Positions 11,689 to 21,473 of a DNA stretch of 64,000 bases are shown piece by piece (position 1 is the stretch's first letter; every line of letters starts with the position of its first letter). A program made the position numbers and the translations under genes. The notes under the pieces are model-generated. The model saw only the letters and a program-made list of their open reading frames with translations. It was not told the origin of the DNA and searched no databases. The stretch comes from Thermomonas flagellata (GTDB taxonomy: Bacteria; Pseudomonadota; Gammaproteobacteria; Xanthomonadales; Xanthomonadaceae), in contig NZ_JAJOZK010000004.1 in the NCBI RefSeq assembly GCF_022419185.1, positions 169,583 through 233,582 on the forward strand, in the 5' to 3' direction.

Positions 11689-12097
11689 GCCGTTCCGCTG
11701 GCCGGCGCGGGTGTACTGGGAGGACACCGACGCCGGCGGCGTGGTCTACCACGCCCGCTACCTGGCCTTCCTGGAGCGCGCGCGCAGCGAGTGGATGCGC
11801 GCGCTCGGGCTCGGCCAGGAGGCGCTGCGCCGCGAGCACGACCTGGTGTTCGCGGTGCACGCGATGGACCTGCGCTTCCACGCCCCGGCGCGGCTGGACG
11901 ATCAGCTTGCGGTCAGTGTGCGCCTGCTGGAATGCGGCGGCGCCAGCCTCGCGCTGGCGCAGCAGGTCGAGCGCGCGGGGCAGGCGCTGGTCGCGGCGGG
12001 GGTGAGGATCGCCGCGCTGCGCGCCTCCAGCTTCCGGCCGTGCCCGATCCCGCGCCCGCTGCGGGCGCTGTTGCAACCCCTGGTGGAGACCCCCTGA
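11681..12097 (+). CDS. ybgC: acyl-CoA thioesterase YbgC, first gene of the tol-pal operon
   Basis: A 138 aa hot-dog fold thioesterase. The [19 protein letters not shown] segment near residue 10 contains the conserved Asp and the H-x-R-Y active-site region. YbgC hydrolyses short or long acyl-CoA and heads the tol-pal operon in many proteobacteria, linked to phospholipid metabolism. The stop codon shares one base with the tolQ start (TGATG). Confidence 0.92.
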   Translation: MAEPFRWPARVYWEDTDAGGVVYHARYLAFLERARSEWMRALGLGQEALRREHDLVFAVHAMDLRFHAPARLDDQLAVSVRLLECGGASLALAQQVERAGQALVAAGVRIAALRASSFRPCPIPRPLRALLQPLVETP

Positions 12098-12879
12098 TGT
12101 CGCTGTCGCTGCTGCAATCGCTGCCCCAGGCCCTGCCCGAGCCGGACGCGGCGCACGCCACCGCGCTGGCCGGCGATGCCGCCGCCCCCGCCGCCGCGCA
12201 CGCCCAGAGCCTGGACATCCTGCAGCTGGTGCTGCACGCCAGCCTGCCGGTGCAGCTGGTGATGGCGCTGCTGCTGCTGGCCTCGCTGGCGTCGTGGGTC
12301 ATCATCTTCCGCAAGAAGCGCGTGCTCGACCGCGCCGAGCGCGAGGCCGACCGCTTCGAGGAGACGTTCTGGTCCGGGGTCGAGCTGCCCAAGCTGTACG
12401 CCGCCGCCAGCGAGCGCAACCGCAGCATCGAGGGGCTGGAGGCGATCTTCGAGGGCGGCATGCGCGAGTTCAACCGCATCCGCCAGCGCCGCGGGGTGGA
12501 CGCGCGGATGCAGCTGGAGGGCGCGCAGCGGGCGATGCGCGCGGCCGCCTCGCGCGAGCTGGACGGGCTGGAGCGCAACCTCGAGTTCCTCGCCAACGTC
12601 GGCTCGATCAGCCCCTACGTCGGCCTGTTCGGCACCGTATGGGGGATCATGATCTCGTTCCAGGGCCTGGCCAACGTCAAGGAGGCGACCATCGCCACCG
12701 TCGCCCCGGGCATCTCCGAGGCGCTGGTCGCCACCGCGATGGGCCTGTTCGCGGCGATCCCGGCGGTGTGGGCCTACAACCGCTTCGCCACCCGCACCGA
12801 GCGGATGGCGGTGCGCTACGACACCTTCAGCGAGGAATTCGCCTCGATCCTGCAGCGCCAGGCGCACCTGGACGACTGA
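12097..12879 (+). CDS. tolQ: Tol-Pal system protein TolQ
   Basis: A 260 aa inner-membrane proton-channel subunit (MotA/TolQ/ExbB family). The first transmembrane segment is at about residues 50-70, and the paired C-terminal segments are near 165-190 and 205-225. Conserved ISPYVGLFGTVWGIM is the family hallmark of TM2. With TolR it harvests the proton motive force to drive TolA during outer-membrane constriction at division. It starts on the last base of the ybgC stop. The N-terminal tail is somewhat longer than usual and Ala-rich. Confidence 0.95.
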   Translation: MSLSLLQSLPQALPEPDAAHATALAGDAAAPAAAHAQSLDILQLVLHASLPVQLVMALLLLASLASWVIIFRKKRVLDRAEREADRFEETFWSGVELPKLYAAASERNRSIEGLEAIFEGGMREFNRIRQRRGVDARMQLEGAQRAMRAAASRELDGLERNLEFLANVGSISPYVGLFGTVWGIMISFQGLANVKEATIATVAPGISEALVATAMGLFAAIPAVWAYNRFATRTERMAVRYDTFSEEFASILQRQAHLDD

Positions 12880-12886
12880 GGCGCGC

Positions 12887-13342
<456 letters not shown>

Positions 13343-13352
13343 GCGGGGCCGG

Positions 13353-14243
13353 ATGAGGGAGACCCGCGCCGACACCCGGCTGGCCCTGATGCAGGCGATC
13401 GGCCTGCACCTGGTGCTGCTGTCGCTGCTGCTGGTGGGCTTGCGCGTCGCGCGCCCGCCGCCGGCGCCCCCGCGCGGGGACGTGGTCGAGGCCGACCTGA
13501 TCGCGCCGGGCCAGCTCAGCCCGGCCCTGCAGCGGGCGCTGCAGCGCAGCCCGCAGGCGGAGGCGCCGAAGCCGCCGCCTCCCAAGCCGGAACCGTTGCC
13601 GACCCCGCTGCCGGAGCCGACCCCGCCGCCGGCGCCGGTGCGCAGCCTGCCGCCGCCGGTCCCGGAACCGGCGCCGGTCGCGCAGGAGAAGGTGCAGAAG
13701 GACGGCCAGGCCCCGACGCCGGCCAAGGTGCCGCGCGAGCAGGAGGAGAAGCGCCGCGCGCCGGACCAGGCCGAACTGGACGCGCAGCGCAGCGCCGAGC
13801 TGGAGAAGCAGCGCCAGCGCCAGCTCGCCGAGGTGCGCCGCCAGCTCGAGCAGGTGCGCCAGGAGCGCACCCAGGCCGAGATGCGCGCCCAGCAGCTGGC
13901 GGACGCGCGCGCCCAGGCCAGCCGCGAACCGCTGCCGGCGCCGGGGCGCCCGGACAGCCTCGATGCCAAGCGCGCCAGCTACGGGGTGGCGATCACCACC
14001 GCGGTCGAGCGCCAGTGGCTGCGCCCGGACAGCATCCGCCCCGGCCAGCGCTGCCAGGTGCTGATCGTGCAGGTGCCCGGCGGCGAGGTGGTACAGGTGC
14101 AGATCGCGCCCGGCTGCCCGTACGACGAGCTCGGCCGGCGCTCGCTGGAGGCGGCGATCCTCAAGGCGTCGCCGCTGCCGTATGCCGGCTACGAGGACGT
14201 GTTCCAGCGCCGCCTGGTGCTGTGGTTCGAGCCTTCGGAATGA
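13353..14243 (+). CDS. tolA: cell envelope integrity protein TolA
   Basis: A 296 aa TolA. A single N-terminal anchor (about residues 13-33) is followed by a proline-rich periplasmic stretch (about 65-125), then a long charged helix rich in Glu, Arg, Gln and Ala (about 130-190), and a C-terminal domain from about residue 205 with [20 protein letters not shown]. This layout spans the periplasm to reach TolB/Pal. The helical domain is shorter than in E. coli TolA (421 aa). The C-terminal domain is also a known receptor for filamentous phage and colicins. Confidence 0.9.
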   Translation: MRETRADTRLALMQAIGLHLVLLSLLLVGLRVARPPPAPPRGDVVEADLIAPGQLSPALQRALQRSPQAEAPKPPPPKPEPLPTPLPEPTPPPAPVRSLPPPVPEPAPVAQEKVQKDGQAPTPAKVPREQEEKRRAPDQAELDAQRSAELEKQRQRQLAEVRRQLEQVRQERTQAEMRAQQLADARAQASREPLPAPGRPDSLDAKRASYGVAITTAVERQWLRPDSIRPGQRCQVLIVQVPGGEVVQVQIAPGCPYDELGRRSLEAAILKASPLPYAGYEDVFQRRLVLWFEPSE

Positions 14244-14319
14244 ACGCCGGTATGGCAGGATTCATGCCGGCGCGCGCGGCATGCGCGACAGTTCCGCCCC
14301 ATTGCCGATGAGGACCGCC

Positions 14320-15624
14320 ATGCCCCGCATCCTGCGTCTGTTCGCCGCCGCCCTCCTGCTGGTGCTGGCCCCGCTGGCCGGCGCCCAGCAGAGCGGCATG
14401 CTCGAGCTGGACGTGATCGGCGGCCGCGCCGCGGCGCTGCCGATCGCGGTGGTGCCGTTCGGCGGCGACTGCGGGCCGACCGACGTGGCCGGGGTGGTGC
14501 GCGCCGACCTCGCCCGCTCCGGGCAGTTCCGCCCGCTCGATCCGGCCAGCCTGCCGGAGCGCCCGACCCGCGGCAGCGAGGTGGCCTATCCGACCTGGCG
14601 CATGCTCAAGCAGGACTTCCTGCTGGTCGGCCGCTGCCTGCCCGAGGGCGAGGGCTACCGCACCGAGTACGAGCTGTTCGACGTGGCCAAGCAGGAGCGC
14701 CTGCTCGGCTTCGCCCTGACTGCGCCGGCGGCGTCGATGCGCGACGTCGCCCACCAGATCAGCGACGCGGTGTACGAGAAGATCACCGGCACCCCCGGTG
14801 CGTTCTGGACCCGGATCGCCTACGTCACCGCCACCGGCCTCGGCCGCAACGCGCGCTACGCGCTGGTGGTGGCCGATGCCGACGGCTACAACCCGCGCAC
14901 GGTGGTGACCTCCAGCGAGCCGCTGATGTCGCCGGCGTGGAGCCCGGACGGGCGCAAGCTGGCCTACGTCAGCTTCGAGGGCGGCAATTCCGGCATCTGG
15001 ATCCAGGACATCGCCAGCGGCAGCCGCGAGCGCATCACCAGCTTCCGCGGCATCAACGGCGCGCCCGCGTTCTCCCCGGACGGCAGCAAGCTCGCGATGA
15101 GCCTGTCCAAGGGCGGCAACCCCGACATCTACGTGATGGATCTGGCCAGCCGCCACCTGACCCAGCTGACCAACCATTTCGGGATCGACACCGAGCCGGT
15201 GTGGAGCCCGGACGGCGCCACGATCTACTTCACCTCCGACCGCGGCGGCCGCCCGCAGATCTACCAGGTGCCGGCCAGTGGCGGCGGCGCCACCCGGGTG
15301 ACCTTCGAGGGCAGCTACAACGCCAGCGCCAGCGTGTCGCCGGACGGCAAGAAGCTGGCGGTCGCGCAGGGCGCCGGCAACACCTACCGCATCGCCCTGC
15401 TCGACCGCAGCTTGGGTAGCCCGCGCTGGAGCCTGCTCTCGCCCGGCTCGCTCGACGAATCGCCCAGCTTCGCCCCCAACGGCGCCATGCTGCTGTACGC
15501 CGCGCGCGAGGGCCGGCGCGGCGTGCTGTACGCGGTGTCGACCGATGGCCGGGTGCGCCAGCGCCTGGTGCTGGCCGAGGGCGACGTGCGCGAGCCGGCA
15601 TGGTCGCCGTTGCGCAAGCGATAG
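14320..15624 (+). CDS. tolB: Tol-Pal system beta-propeller protein TolB
   Basis: A 434 aa periplasmic protein with a signal peptide (residues about 1-22, ending AGAQQ), an N-terminal D1 domain of about 140 residues and a six-bladed propeller. The propeller shows repeated [20 protein letters not shown] and [10 protein letters not shown] motifs. TolB links Pal to TolA and to outer-membrane proteins. The ATG at 14320 is preferred because GAGGA lies just before it; an ATG at 14308 is possible. Confidence 0.94.
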   Translation: MPRILRLFAAALLLVLAPLAGAQQSGMLELDVIGGRAAALPIAVVPFGGDCGPTDVAGVVRADLARSGQFRPLDPASLPERPTRGSEVAYPTWRMLKQDFLLVGRCLPEGEGYRTEYELFDVAKQERLLGFALTAPAASMRDVAHQISDAVYEKITGTPGAFWTRIAYVTATGLGRNARYALVVADADGYNPRTVVTSSEPLMSPAWSPDGRKLAYVSFEGGNSGIWIQDIASGSRERITSFRGINGAPAFSPDGSKLAMSLSKGGNPDIYVMDLASRHLTQLTNHFGIDTEPVWSPDGATIYFTSDRGGRPQIYQVPASGGGATRVTFEGSYNASASVSPDGKKLAVAQGAGNTYRIALLDRSLGSPRWSLLSPGSLDESPSFAPNGAMLLYAAREGRRGVLYAVSTDGRVRQRLVLAEGDVREPAWSPLRKR

Positions 15625-15696
15625 CCCGCCGCGGCCGGGCATGGGTAGACTGCCACCACACGCTGTTTCCGCCACACCATCAGGACGAGGGATCCG

Positions 15697-16236
15697 ATGA
15701 AGACTTCCGCCAAGCACGTGGTTCGCCTGCTGTTCGTGGCCGCCCTGGCCAGCACCGCCGCGGTCGGCTGCAGCAAGAAGACGGTCAAGGAGCCGCCGCC
15801 GGCGCAGACCGGCCCGGTCGGCGGGGCGAGCACCACGCCGATCGCCGAGACCCCGCGTCCGGGCGCCTACACCCCGGCCGACCTCGAGACCGACAGCTGC
15901 CTGCGCCAGCGCGTGGTTTACTTCGACCTCGACCAGGACGCGCTGAAGCCGGAGTTCCAGTCGATCATCGCCTGCCATGCCAAGTACCTGCGCGACCGGC
16001 CGTCCGCGCGCCTGCGTCTGGAGGGCAATGCCGACGAGCGCGGCAGCCGCGAATACAACCTCGGCCTCGGCGAGCGCCGCGCCAACGCGGTGTCCTCCGC
16101 GCTGCAGGCCAACGGCGCCTCGCCGACCCAGCTGACCGTGATCAGCTACGGCGAGGAGCGCCCGGTCTGCACCGAGTCCAACGAGGCCTGCTGGTCGCAG
16201 AACCGCCGGGTGGAACTGGTCTACACCGCCAAGTGA
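15697..16236 (+). CDS. pal: peptidoglycan-associated lipoprotein Pal
   Basis: A 179 aa outer-membrane lipoprotein. The N-terminal signal ends in a lipobox-like AVGC near residue 25, followed by a short Pro/Gly-rich linker and an OmpA-like peptidoglycan-binding domain. The LEGNADERGSREYNLGLGERR block contains the meso-DAP contact residues. Two additional Cys near the C-terminus (CTESNEAC) may form a disulfide. Its stop shares a base with the cpoB start. Confidence 0.94.
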   Translation: MKTSAKHVVRLLFVAALASTAAVGCSKKTVKEPPPAQTGPVGGASTTPIAETPRPGAYTPADLETDSCLRQRVVYFDLDQDALKPEFQSIIACHAKYLRDRPSARLRLEGNADERGSREYNLGLGERRANAVSSALQANGASPTQLTVISYGEERPVCTESNEACWSQNRRVELVYTAK

Positions 16237-17072
16237 TGCGCGCGCCGATCGCCATCGCGCTGCCGGCGGCGCTGCTGGTCGCGGCGTCGCCGGCGCTGGC
16301 CCAGCGCGCCAGCTTGGCCGACCGGGTGGCGGCGCTGGAGGCGCGCGCCGCTGCCGACCAGGGCGCCACCGAGCTGGTCAACCAGATCGGCCAGCTGCGC
16401 AGCGAGGTGCAGGACCTGCGCGGCCAGATCGAACAGCTGCAGCAGCAGCTCGAGCAGCTGCGCCAGACCCAGCGCACCCAGTACCTGGACACCGACGGCC
16501 GCCTGCAGCGGCTGGAGGGCGGTGCCGGAGCCTCCGCGCTCGCCCCGGCGCCAGCGCCGGCGGCGACCGCGCCGATGCAGGCGGCGTCGCCCGCGCGTCC
16601 GCCTGCTGCCGGTGCCCCCGCCGCGACCGCCCCTGTGCCGGCCACGCCGGTGTCGCCCGCCAGCCCGCCCGCCAGCGGCGGGCAGGACGAGCGCGCCGCC
16701 TACGACCGCGCGTTCGATGCCCTCAAGGACGGCGACTACGTCGAGTCCGCGCGCCGCTTCCGCGACTTCCTTGCCGCCTTCCCGGCCGGCGCGCTGGCCC
16801 CGAACGCGCTGTACTGGCTGGGCGAGAGCTACTACGTCACCCAGAACTACGCGCTGGCCGCGCAGCAGTTCCAGCTGCTGCTGGACCGCTACCCCAGCCA
16901 CGACAAGGCGCCGGGTGCGCTGCTGAAGCTCGGGCTGTCGCAGTACGGGCTCAAGCAGTACCCGCAGGCGGAGGCCACCCTGCGCCAGGTGGTCAAGCGC
17001 TACCCCGGCACCGACGTGGCGCGCACCGCGGACGACCGCCTGCGCTCGCTGGCGCTGGTCGGCGGGCGCTGA
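16236..17072 (+). CDS. cpoB: cell division coordinator CpoB (YbgF)
   Basis: A 278 aa periplasmic protein. A signal peptide ends near ALAQ (residue 23). A trimerising coiled coil rich in Gln/Leu follows (about 30-95), then a long Ala/Pro linker (about 100-150), and C-terminal TPR repeats beginning at AYDRAFDALKDGDY. CpoB couples Tol-Pal with peptidoglycan synthesis during division. The ATG shares one base with the pal stop (TGATG), which fixes the start; an upstream open frame is an artefact of high GC. Confidence 0.92.
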   Translation: MRAPIAIALPAALLVAASPALAQRASLADRVAALEARAAADQGATELVNQIGQLRSEVQDLRGQIEQLQQQLEQLRQTQRTQYLDTDGRLQRLEGGAGASALAPAPAPAATAPMQAASPARPPAAGAPAATAPVPATPVSPASPPASGGQDERAAYDRAFDALKDGDYVESARRFRDFLAAFPAGALAPNALYWLGESYYVTQNYALAAQQFQLLLDRYPSHDKAPGALLKLGLSQYGLKQYPQAEATLRQVVKRYPGTDVARTADDRLRSLALVGGR

Positions 17073-17112
17073 GCCCGCCGACCGGCATTTTCAGGGGGGC
17101 AGCGCGCGCCGC

Positions 17113-17118
17113 TACAAT
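17113..17118 (+). promoter_or_regulatory. candidate -10 element upstream of queE
   Basis: TACAAT lies 7 nt before the queE ATG in the short gap after cpoB. It implies a very short leader; the -35 region is not recognisable. Weak call. Confidence 0.25.
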
Positions 17119-17124
17119 CCGCGC

Positions 17125-17811
17125 ATGCAGGCCGTCGCCGACCCGATCGCCGCGGCGGAGCCCGCTCCGCCCGCGCGGCTCAAGCTCACCGAGATCTTCC
17201 TGTCGCTGCAGGGCGAAGCCCGCGACAGCGGCTGGCCCACGGTGTTCGTGCGCCTGACCGGCTGCCCGCTGCGCTGCCAGTACTGCGACACCCCCTATGC
17301 CTTCCACGGTGGGCAATGGTGGGAGATCGACGCCATCCTGCAGGAGGTGGCCCGCCACGGCGCGCGCCACGTGTGCGTGACCGGCGGCGAGCCGCTGGCG
17401 CAGAAGCGCTGCCTCGTGCTGCTGGAGAGGCTGTGCGACGCCGGCTACTTGGTCTCGCTGGAGACTTCCGGCGCGCTCGACATCGCCGGCGTGGATGCGC
17501 GGGTGTCGCGCGTGCTGGACATCAAGACCCCCGATTCCGGCGAGGTGCAGCGCAACCTGTGGGCGAACCTGGGGCTGCTGACCGCGCGCGACCAGGTCAA
17601 GTTCGTGATCTGCTCGCGCGCCGACTACGACTGGGCGCGCGCGGTGCTGGCCGAGCATCGCCTGCCCGAGGTCTGCGACGTGCTGTTCTCGCCCAGCGCC
17701 GGCCAACTCGCCCCGCGCGCGCTGGCCGACTGGATCGTGGCCGACCGCCTGCCGGTACGCTTCCAGGTGCAGCTGCACAAGCTGCTGTGGAACGACGAAC
17801 CGGGCCGCTGA
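17125..17811 (+). CDS. queE: 7-carboxy-7-deazaguanine synthase QueE
   Basis: A 228 aa radical SAM enzyme that converts 6-carboxytetrahydropterin to 7-carboxy-7-deazaguanine on the queuosine path. The cluster motif CX3CX2C is in [16 protein letters not shown] (about residues 50-65) and the SAM-binding GGE in [12 protein letters not shown]. The N-terminal SLQGEA motif is typical of QueE. queC follows after 25 nt, so the two preQ0 steps are encoded together. Confidence 0.95.
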   Translation: MQAVADPIAAAEPAPPARLKLTEIFLSLQGEARDSGWPTVFVRLTGCPLRCQYCDTPYAFHGGQWWEIDAILQEVARHGARHVCVTGGEPLAQKRCLVLLERLCDAGYLVSLETSGALDIAGVDARVSRVLDIKTPDSGEVQRNLWANLGLLTARDQVKFVICSRADYDWARAVLAEHRLPEVCDVLFSPSAGQLAPRALADWIVADRLPVRFQVQLHKLLWNDEPGR

Positions 17812-17836
17812 CCCGCAACAGGAGCCGCTTCCCGCC

Positions 17837-18559
17837 ATGTCCCCGTCCGCGCCACCTGCCGTCGTGCTCGTCTCCGGCGGCATGGATTCGGCCGTCGTGC
17901 TCGCCCTCGCGCGCGCGGCCGGCTTCGCCCCGCATGCCCTGAGCGTGCGCTACGGCCAGCGCCACACCTCCGAGCTGGACGCCGCCGCGCGCGTCGCCCG
18001 CGCGCTGGGCGCGGTGGCGCACAAGACCGTGCACGTGGACCTGCGCAGCATCGGCGGCTCCGCGCTGACCGACGACATCGCGGTGCCCACCGATGCCGAC
18101 GGCCACGTGATCGGGCAGGGCATCCCGTCCACCTACGTGCCCGCGCGCAACACCATCATGCTCTCGGTGGCGCTGGGCTGGGCCGAGGTGCTGGGCAGCA
18201 GCGACCTGTTCTGCGGCGTCAATGCGGTGGACTACTCCGGCTATCCGGACTGCCGCCCGGAGTTCATCGCCGGGTTCGAGGCGCTGGCCAACCTCGCCAC
18301 CAAGGCCGGGGTGGAGGGCCGCCGCTTCCGCGTGCACGCACCGCTGCTGCGCATGAGCAAGGCCGAGATCGTGCGCGAAGGCCTGCGCCTGGGCGTGGAC
18401 TTCGCGCTGACGGTGAGCTGCTACCAGGCCGATGCCGACGGTCGCGCCTGCGGCCACTGCGACGCCTGCCGCCTGCGCGCGCAGGGCTTCGCGGAGGCCG
18501 GCGTGCCGGATCCGACCCGCTACCGCGACGCGCCGGCCGCGCCCGCCGGCCTGCGCTAG
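17837..18559 (+). CDS. queC: 7-cyano-7-deazaguanine synthase QueC
   Basis: A 240 aa PP-loop ATPase ([15 protein letters not shown] near residue 12) that turns 7-carboxy-7-deazaguanine into preQ0. The middle contains the family block [19 protein letters not shown], and the C-terminal zinc site has four Cys in the SCYQ...CGHCDAC region. It is the last protein gene of the conserved block before the tRNA. Confidence 0.95.
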   Translation: MSPSAPPAVVLVSGGMDSAVVLALARAAGFAPHALSVRYGQRHTSELDAAARVARALGAVAHKTVHVDLRSIGGSALTDDIAVPTDADGHVIGQGIPSTYVPARNTIMLSVALGWAEVLGSSDLFCGVNAVDYSGYPDCRPEFIAGFEALANLATKAGVEGRRFRVHAPLLRMSKAEIVREGLRLGVDFALTVSCYQADADGRACGHCDACRLRAQGFAEAGVPDPTRYRDAPAAPAGLR

Positions 18560-18592
18560 AATGCACGCCCCGCGCGCCGCGCGGCGCCCCGT

Positions 18593-18668
18593 GGGCCGTT
18601 AGCTCAGTCGGTAGAGCATCGGACTTTTAATCCGCTGGTCGTTGGTTCGATTCCAACACGGCCCACCA
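18593..18668 (+). tRNA. tRNA-Lys (anticodon TTT)
   Basis: A 76 nt cloverleaf. The acceptor GGGCCGT (18593-18599) pairs with ACGGCCC (18658-18664), followed by discriminator A and an encoded CCA. The D arm contains AGCTCAGTCGGTAGAGC and the T arm GTTGGTTCGATTCCAAC. The anticodon loop CTTTTAA has TTT at its centre. The bottom anticodon-stem pair (T-C) is a mismatch. tRNA 3' ends are frequent integration targets, and this one is partly repeated just downstream. Confidence 0.93.
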
Positions 18669-18717
18669 TTTCCGTGCGGCAACCGGTCTCCGAATCGGAC
18701 TCAACCCGCCGGTCGCA

Positions 18718-18742
18718 GGTTCGATTCCAACACGGCCCACCA
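18718..18742 (+). repeat. 25 bp direct repeat of the tRNA-Lys 3' end (att-like)
   Basis: Bases 18718-18742 are identical to 18644-18668 of tRNA-Lys (T arm through CCA). Imperfect likeness extends about 25 nt further upstream (ATCGGACT, CGC-GGTCG), so this is a decayed 3' half of the tRNA rather than a random match. Such copies are left when a tyrosine-integrase element inserts in a tRNA gene. No matching copy is seen up to 64000 and no tyrosine integrase is in the window. Confidence 0.75.
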
Positions 18743-18750
18743 CTTTTCAA

Positions 18751-18778
18751 CGCCCAACCTCTATCGGTTGGGCGTTTT
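18751..18778 (+). terminator. rho-independent terminator after tRNA-Lys
   Basis: CGCCCAACC (18751-18759) pairs with GGTTGGGCG (18766-18774) around a 6 nt loop and is followed by TTTT. It should end the tRNA transcript and perhaps the queEC transcript. Confidence 0.85.
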
Positions 18779-19006
18779 CGTTTCCGGGTTCCCCGACGCC
18801 GCGCGGGGTTCGGCGGCGTTCTGCGTGTGCCACGCAGTGAAGCCGCACCGCCCGAAAGTCGCCCAGTTCGACTCTCTTTTGCTCTCTCTTCTCTCAAAAC
18901 CGGCGCCAACTTCTTGGCGGAAGCGCACGCAGGCGGCCTCGTACGTCAATGACTTGCACGTGCGTCACTGCCATCGGTTGTCCATCGTGCTTGGATGAGC
19001 AAGGCA
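18779..19006. other. gene-free junction DNA at the left edge of the island
   Basis: About 230 bases without a convincing gene on either strand. The sequence is more mixed in composition than the core genome, with a CT-rich patch near 18881-18900 (TCTCTTTTGCTCTCTCTTCT). It is probably the left-end noncoding DNA of the accessory region. Confidence 0.5.
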
Positions 19007-19972
19007 TCAAGCCTGCACGGGGCTCAATGCTGCAGCACAGGGCATCGAGTACAGCCCCGGGCGCCCCTGCACGACCTGGACGAGGGCCCGGTATGCAACG
19101 AGTGGCCCTTCGGCTTCCGGCTTGCCCTTGTCGCGCGTCTTGACCTTGAACACGTCGATGGGCTTGGCGCTGTCGAGCCCGGCACGCCGCATGACCTGTT
19201 CGGCGGTGCGGGGCTCCCCCTTGAACGACCACAGGGCCTCGAACACTGCTGCCTGAGCCTCGGTCAGCCGGATCGGGCCGTGCGGCCAGTCGGGCAGCGT
19301 GACCCAGCGGAAATCCGCCGAGAAAGGCCCCTTCACCGGCGTCCTTGGATCGCTGGCCTGCGGTGCTGGCGGCTCTCCCGTCGGGGCGATGAACGAGATG
19401 CCGCCTCCGTAGAAGGCGAAGCGATCCTCCAGAGCCAACCACTCCACGGCCGGGCCGAAGGGCGCCCCGCGCGTCTCGCGCGGCTTCGGCGTGATGACGC
19501 GGATCGGCCCGCCTGCGACCCGCACCCGCTCCAGCAGGGCCGGCTCGCGCCATAGCCGGATCAGATCGCGTGCCAGCAGGACTGGCGAGCACCGGGAATC
19601 GCCAAGGCGCCACACGCCATCGCCGAGGGCGTCGATGCCATCGCGGCTCTCGATCGAAAGCGCCAGCCGCAGCTTTCGGCGCAGCCACTCCTCGTCCAGC
19701 GCCAACGCGGCCATGTCGTCGGCCTCGACGGCCACCGGCCCGCACTCGGGGCACTGACAACTACACCCCCGGCGCCCGCCGCCCCAGACCTGCGCCCGGT
19801 GCTGGTGGCAGTAGGGACACAGCACGAATCGCTGGTCCAGGGTCGTGGGCTTCACCGCCTGCCCGAGGGCCGGCAAGGCGGCGCTCTCGCGGGGAGAGAG
19901 CGCGGCTCGAAGGATGGGCGTGCCGCCCGCGAACAAGCGGCACACCAGGGCCCAGGCGTCGTGCGTGGCCAC
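19007..19972 (-). CDS. unknown zinc-ribbon protein of the island operon
   Basis: A 321 aa protein that I do not recognise. It starts at GTG 3 nt after the stop of the 417 aa gene, with GAGGA as ribosome site, so the two form an operon. Visible parts are a zinc-ribbon-like cluster near residues 52-77 (CPYC, then CSC and CPEC), a middle of about 150 residues with no known motif, and a C-terminal region from about residue 225 that reads like a winged helix (LTEAQAAVFEALWSF, then TAEQVMRRAGLD). A DNA- or RNA-binding role is inferred only. The divergent repressor and protease genes suggest induction under stress. Confidence 0.65.
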   Translation of the reverse strand: MATHDAWALVCRLFAGGTPILRAALSPRESAALPALGQAVKPTTLDQRFVLCPYCHQHRAQVWGGGRRGCSCQCPECGPVAVEADDMAALALDEEWLRRKLRLALSIESRDGIDALGDGVWRLGDSRCSPVLLARDLIRLWREPALLERVRVAGGPIRVITPKPRETRGAPFGPAVEWLALEDRFAFYGGGISFIAPTGEPPAPQASDPRTPVKGPFSADFRWVTLPDWPHGPIRLTEAQAAVFEALWSFKGEPRTAEQVMRRAGLDSAKPIDVFKVKTRDKGKPEAEGPLVAYRALVQVVQGRPGLYSMPCAAALSPVQA

Positions 19973-19975
19973 CGG

Positions 19976-21229
19976 TTAGTCCTCGCCAATCGTGGAGGGA
20001 TGCGGCTCAGGATTGGCAGTTCCCGCTTCCGGCGGCGCTTCCCGGACGTTCAGCGTCTGGCCGGGCTGCAAGATGCCCAGCGAGACCAGGTAGCCCTCCA
20101 ACTGCGCCTGCAACGCGGCATCGAACTTGTGCAGGTTCAGCCGTCCGCGACGCGTCACCTCGACCGTGACGACCTTGGAACGAGCCTTTCCGGCCTCGGG
20201 CGGGTAGTACAGGTTGATGCGTGCCGCCGTGATCAACCAGCCGCGGGCCAGCGGGTCCTCACCAGGGAACTCCTCGCGCAGCAGTTCGGTGACGCAGCGC
20301 TGCTCGCTGGAGGCCATCGCCGTGCAATCGAGCTTCAGTGCCGTGCTCGGGCTCAACATCGAGATGGACTTGACCTGCAGCGCCACGAAGCCGTCCGCCA
20401 CGGCCTGCGGCACATCGAAGCCCAGGCGCAAGACCGACAGGTCCAGCGTCGGCGGCTTGATACGGTGCGCGTCCACCTTGACGCCCAGCAGGTGCTCGGC
20501 GAAGGCGTCCACGAGCATCTGGTGGTACTTGGCGCCCCCGCGCACGAGGGTGCGAACGACCCCGGTGGCGACGGCGTACTCCAGCACCATGTGGATGTTC
20601 GGATTGCCGACGCGCCGAGTAAGCGTCGCCCCTTCGAACTCCAGGCGCAGCATGGCCAGGTCCTTGACGTGGACCGTCAGCAGGAACACGCCGGGGCGGC
20701 GTTCCACCAGGTAAGCCACGCTGCCGTCGCCGCACTGCAGTTCGCGCTCATAGAAGGCCGAGATGGCCTGGCGCAGCGCGGCCAGAGCGGCATCCGAGGT
20801 GTTCGGCCGACGCTTCACGCCGAGGTCGTGCTGCTGGGCTTGCGATCCGTGGCGCTCCAGGTAGTCGAACTCACAGGCCCGCTCGAACAGCGCCGGGTGG
20901 TTGGCATACAGCCAGAAGGAGCGGTGGGTATCGCTCCGGCATCCCACCAGGCCCAGCAGCGCGGCGCCGTCCCCGGCGGCAGCCTGGAACATCGCCTGCT
21001 TGCCGGCCGGGTCGGCCAACTGGATGCTGGCCATGAGGTTGCCGATCAGACGGTCGCGGGCGGCGACGTCGGGCCAGGCGCGAACGGCCTCCACCAGCGC
21101 CTGTGAGGTGCGCGGCGTGTCCTCCCAGTCGAAATCGGCGGCCACGGGCAGGCCGTGCGAGGCCAGGAAAGTGCTGAGCGTCGTGTCCACCGGCAGTTCG
21201 AGCAGCACGTCGACGAAGGTCTTCTTCAT
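19976..21229 (-). CDS. unknown 417 aa protein, first gene of the island operon
   Basis: A 417 aa soluble protein with no signal peptide or membrane segment and no motif I can name. The N-terminus MKKTFVDVLLELPVDTTLS is well formed and preceded by GAGAA; the longer open frame upstream is GC noise. The C-terminal 40 residues are Pro/Glu-rich and likely disordered. It is transcribed away from the XRE repressor across a 244 nt intergenic region and is followed at 3 nt by the zinc-ribbon gene. The pair may be the effector arm of a repressor/ImmA-controlled module; this is inference from layout. Confidence 0.65.
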   Translation of the reverse strand: MKKTFVDVLLELPVDTTLSTFLASHGLPVAADFDWEDTPRTSQALVEAVRAWPDVAARDRLIGNLMASIQLADPAGKQAMFQAAAGDGAALLGLVGCRSDTHRSFWLYANHPALFERACEFDYLERHGSQAQQHDLGVKRRPNTSDAALAALRQAISAFYERELQCGDGSVAYLVERRPGVFLLTVHVKDLAMLRLEFEGATLTRRVGNPNIHMVLEYAVATGVVRTLVRGGAKYHQMLVDAFAEHLLGVKVDAHRIKPPTLDLSVLRLGFDVPQAVADGFVALQVKSISMLSPSTALKLDCTAMASSEQRCVTELLREEFPGEDPLARGWLITAARINLYYPPEAGKARSKVVTVEVTRRGRLNLHKFDAALQAQLEGYLVSLGILQPGQTLNVREAPPEAGTANPEPHPSTIGED

Positions 21230-21405
21230 CTTCTCGGTCCTTTCCGCAAGAGGTGTCGAGGGCTGCGGACCGATGGATCGGGCACGCGGGCCGGCGACGG
21301 GGTTACCGAACGGGCATCTCGCCGGAGTAAAGTAGCGAGATACAGCGCGATTGTGTCCCGCCCCATTCCGCCTGTCAATCATCGCGGCACGTCTGGCGCT
21401 TTTTT

Positions 21406-21422
21406 GTATATCGTGGCTATAC
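21406..21422. promoter_or_regulatory. candidate operator/promoter between divergent island genes
   Basis: GTATA (21406-21410) and TATAC (21418-21422) form a perfect inverted repeat around 7 nt, in an AT-rich patch of the 244 nt region between the two divergent operons. TATACT at 21418 is also a plausible -10 box for the + strand repressor gene. The dyad is a candidate site for the XRE protein encoded next to it. Confidence 0.5.
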
Positions 21423-21473
21423 TTTTGGGTCTGTTTTCCTACACTGACAGTCGATTCGAGACGGGACATCGCC

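Noticed and set aside
18669..18742. A second functional tRNA after tRNA-Lys
   Set aside because: Only the 3' half resembles a tRNA; no D arm or matching 5' acceptor strand is present.
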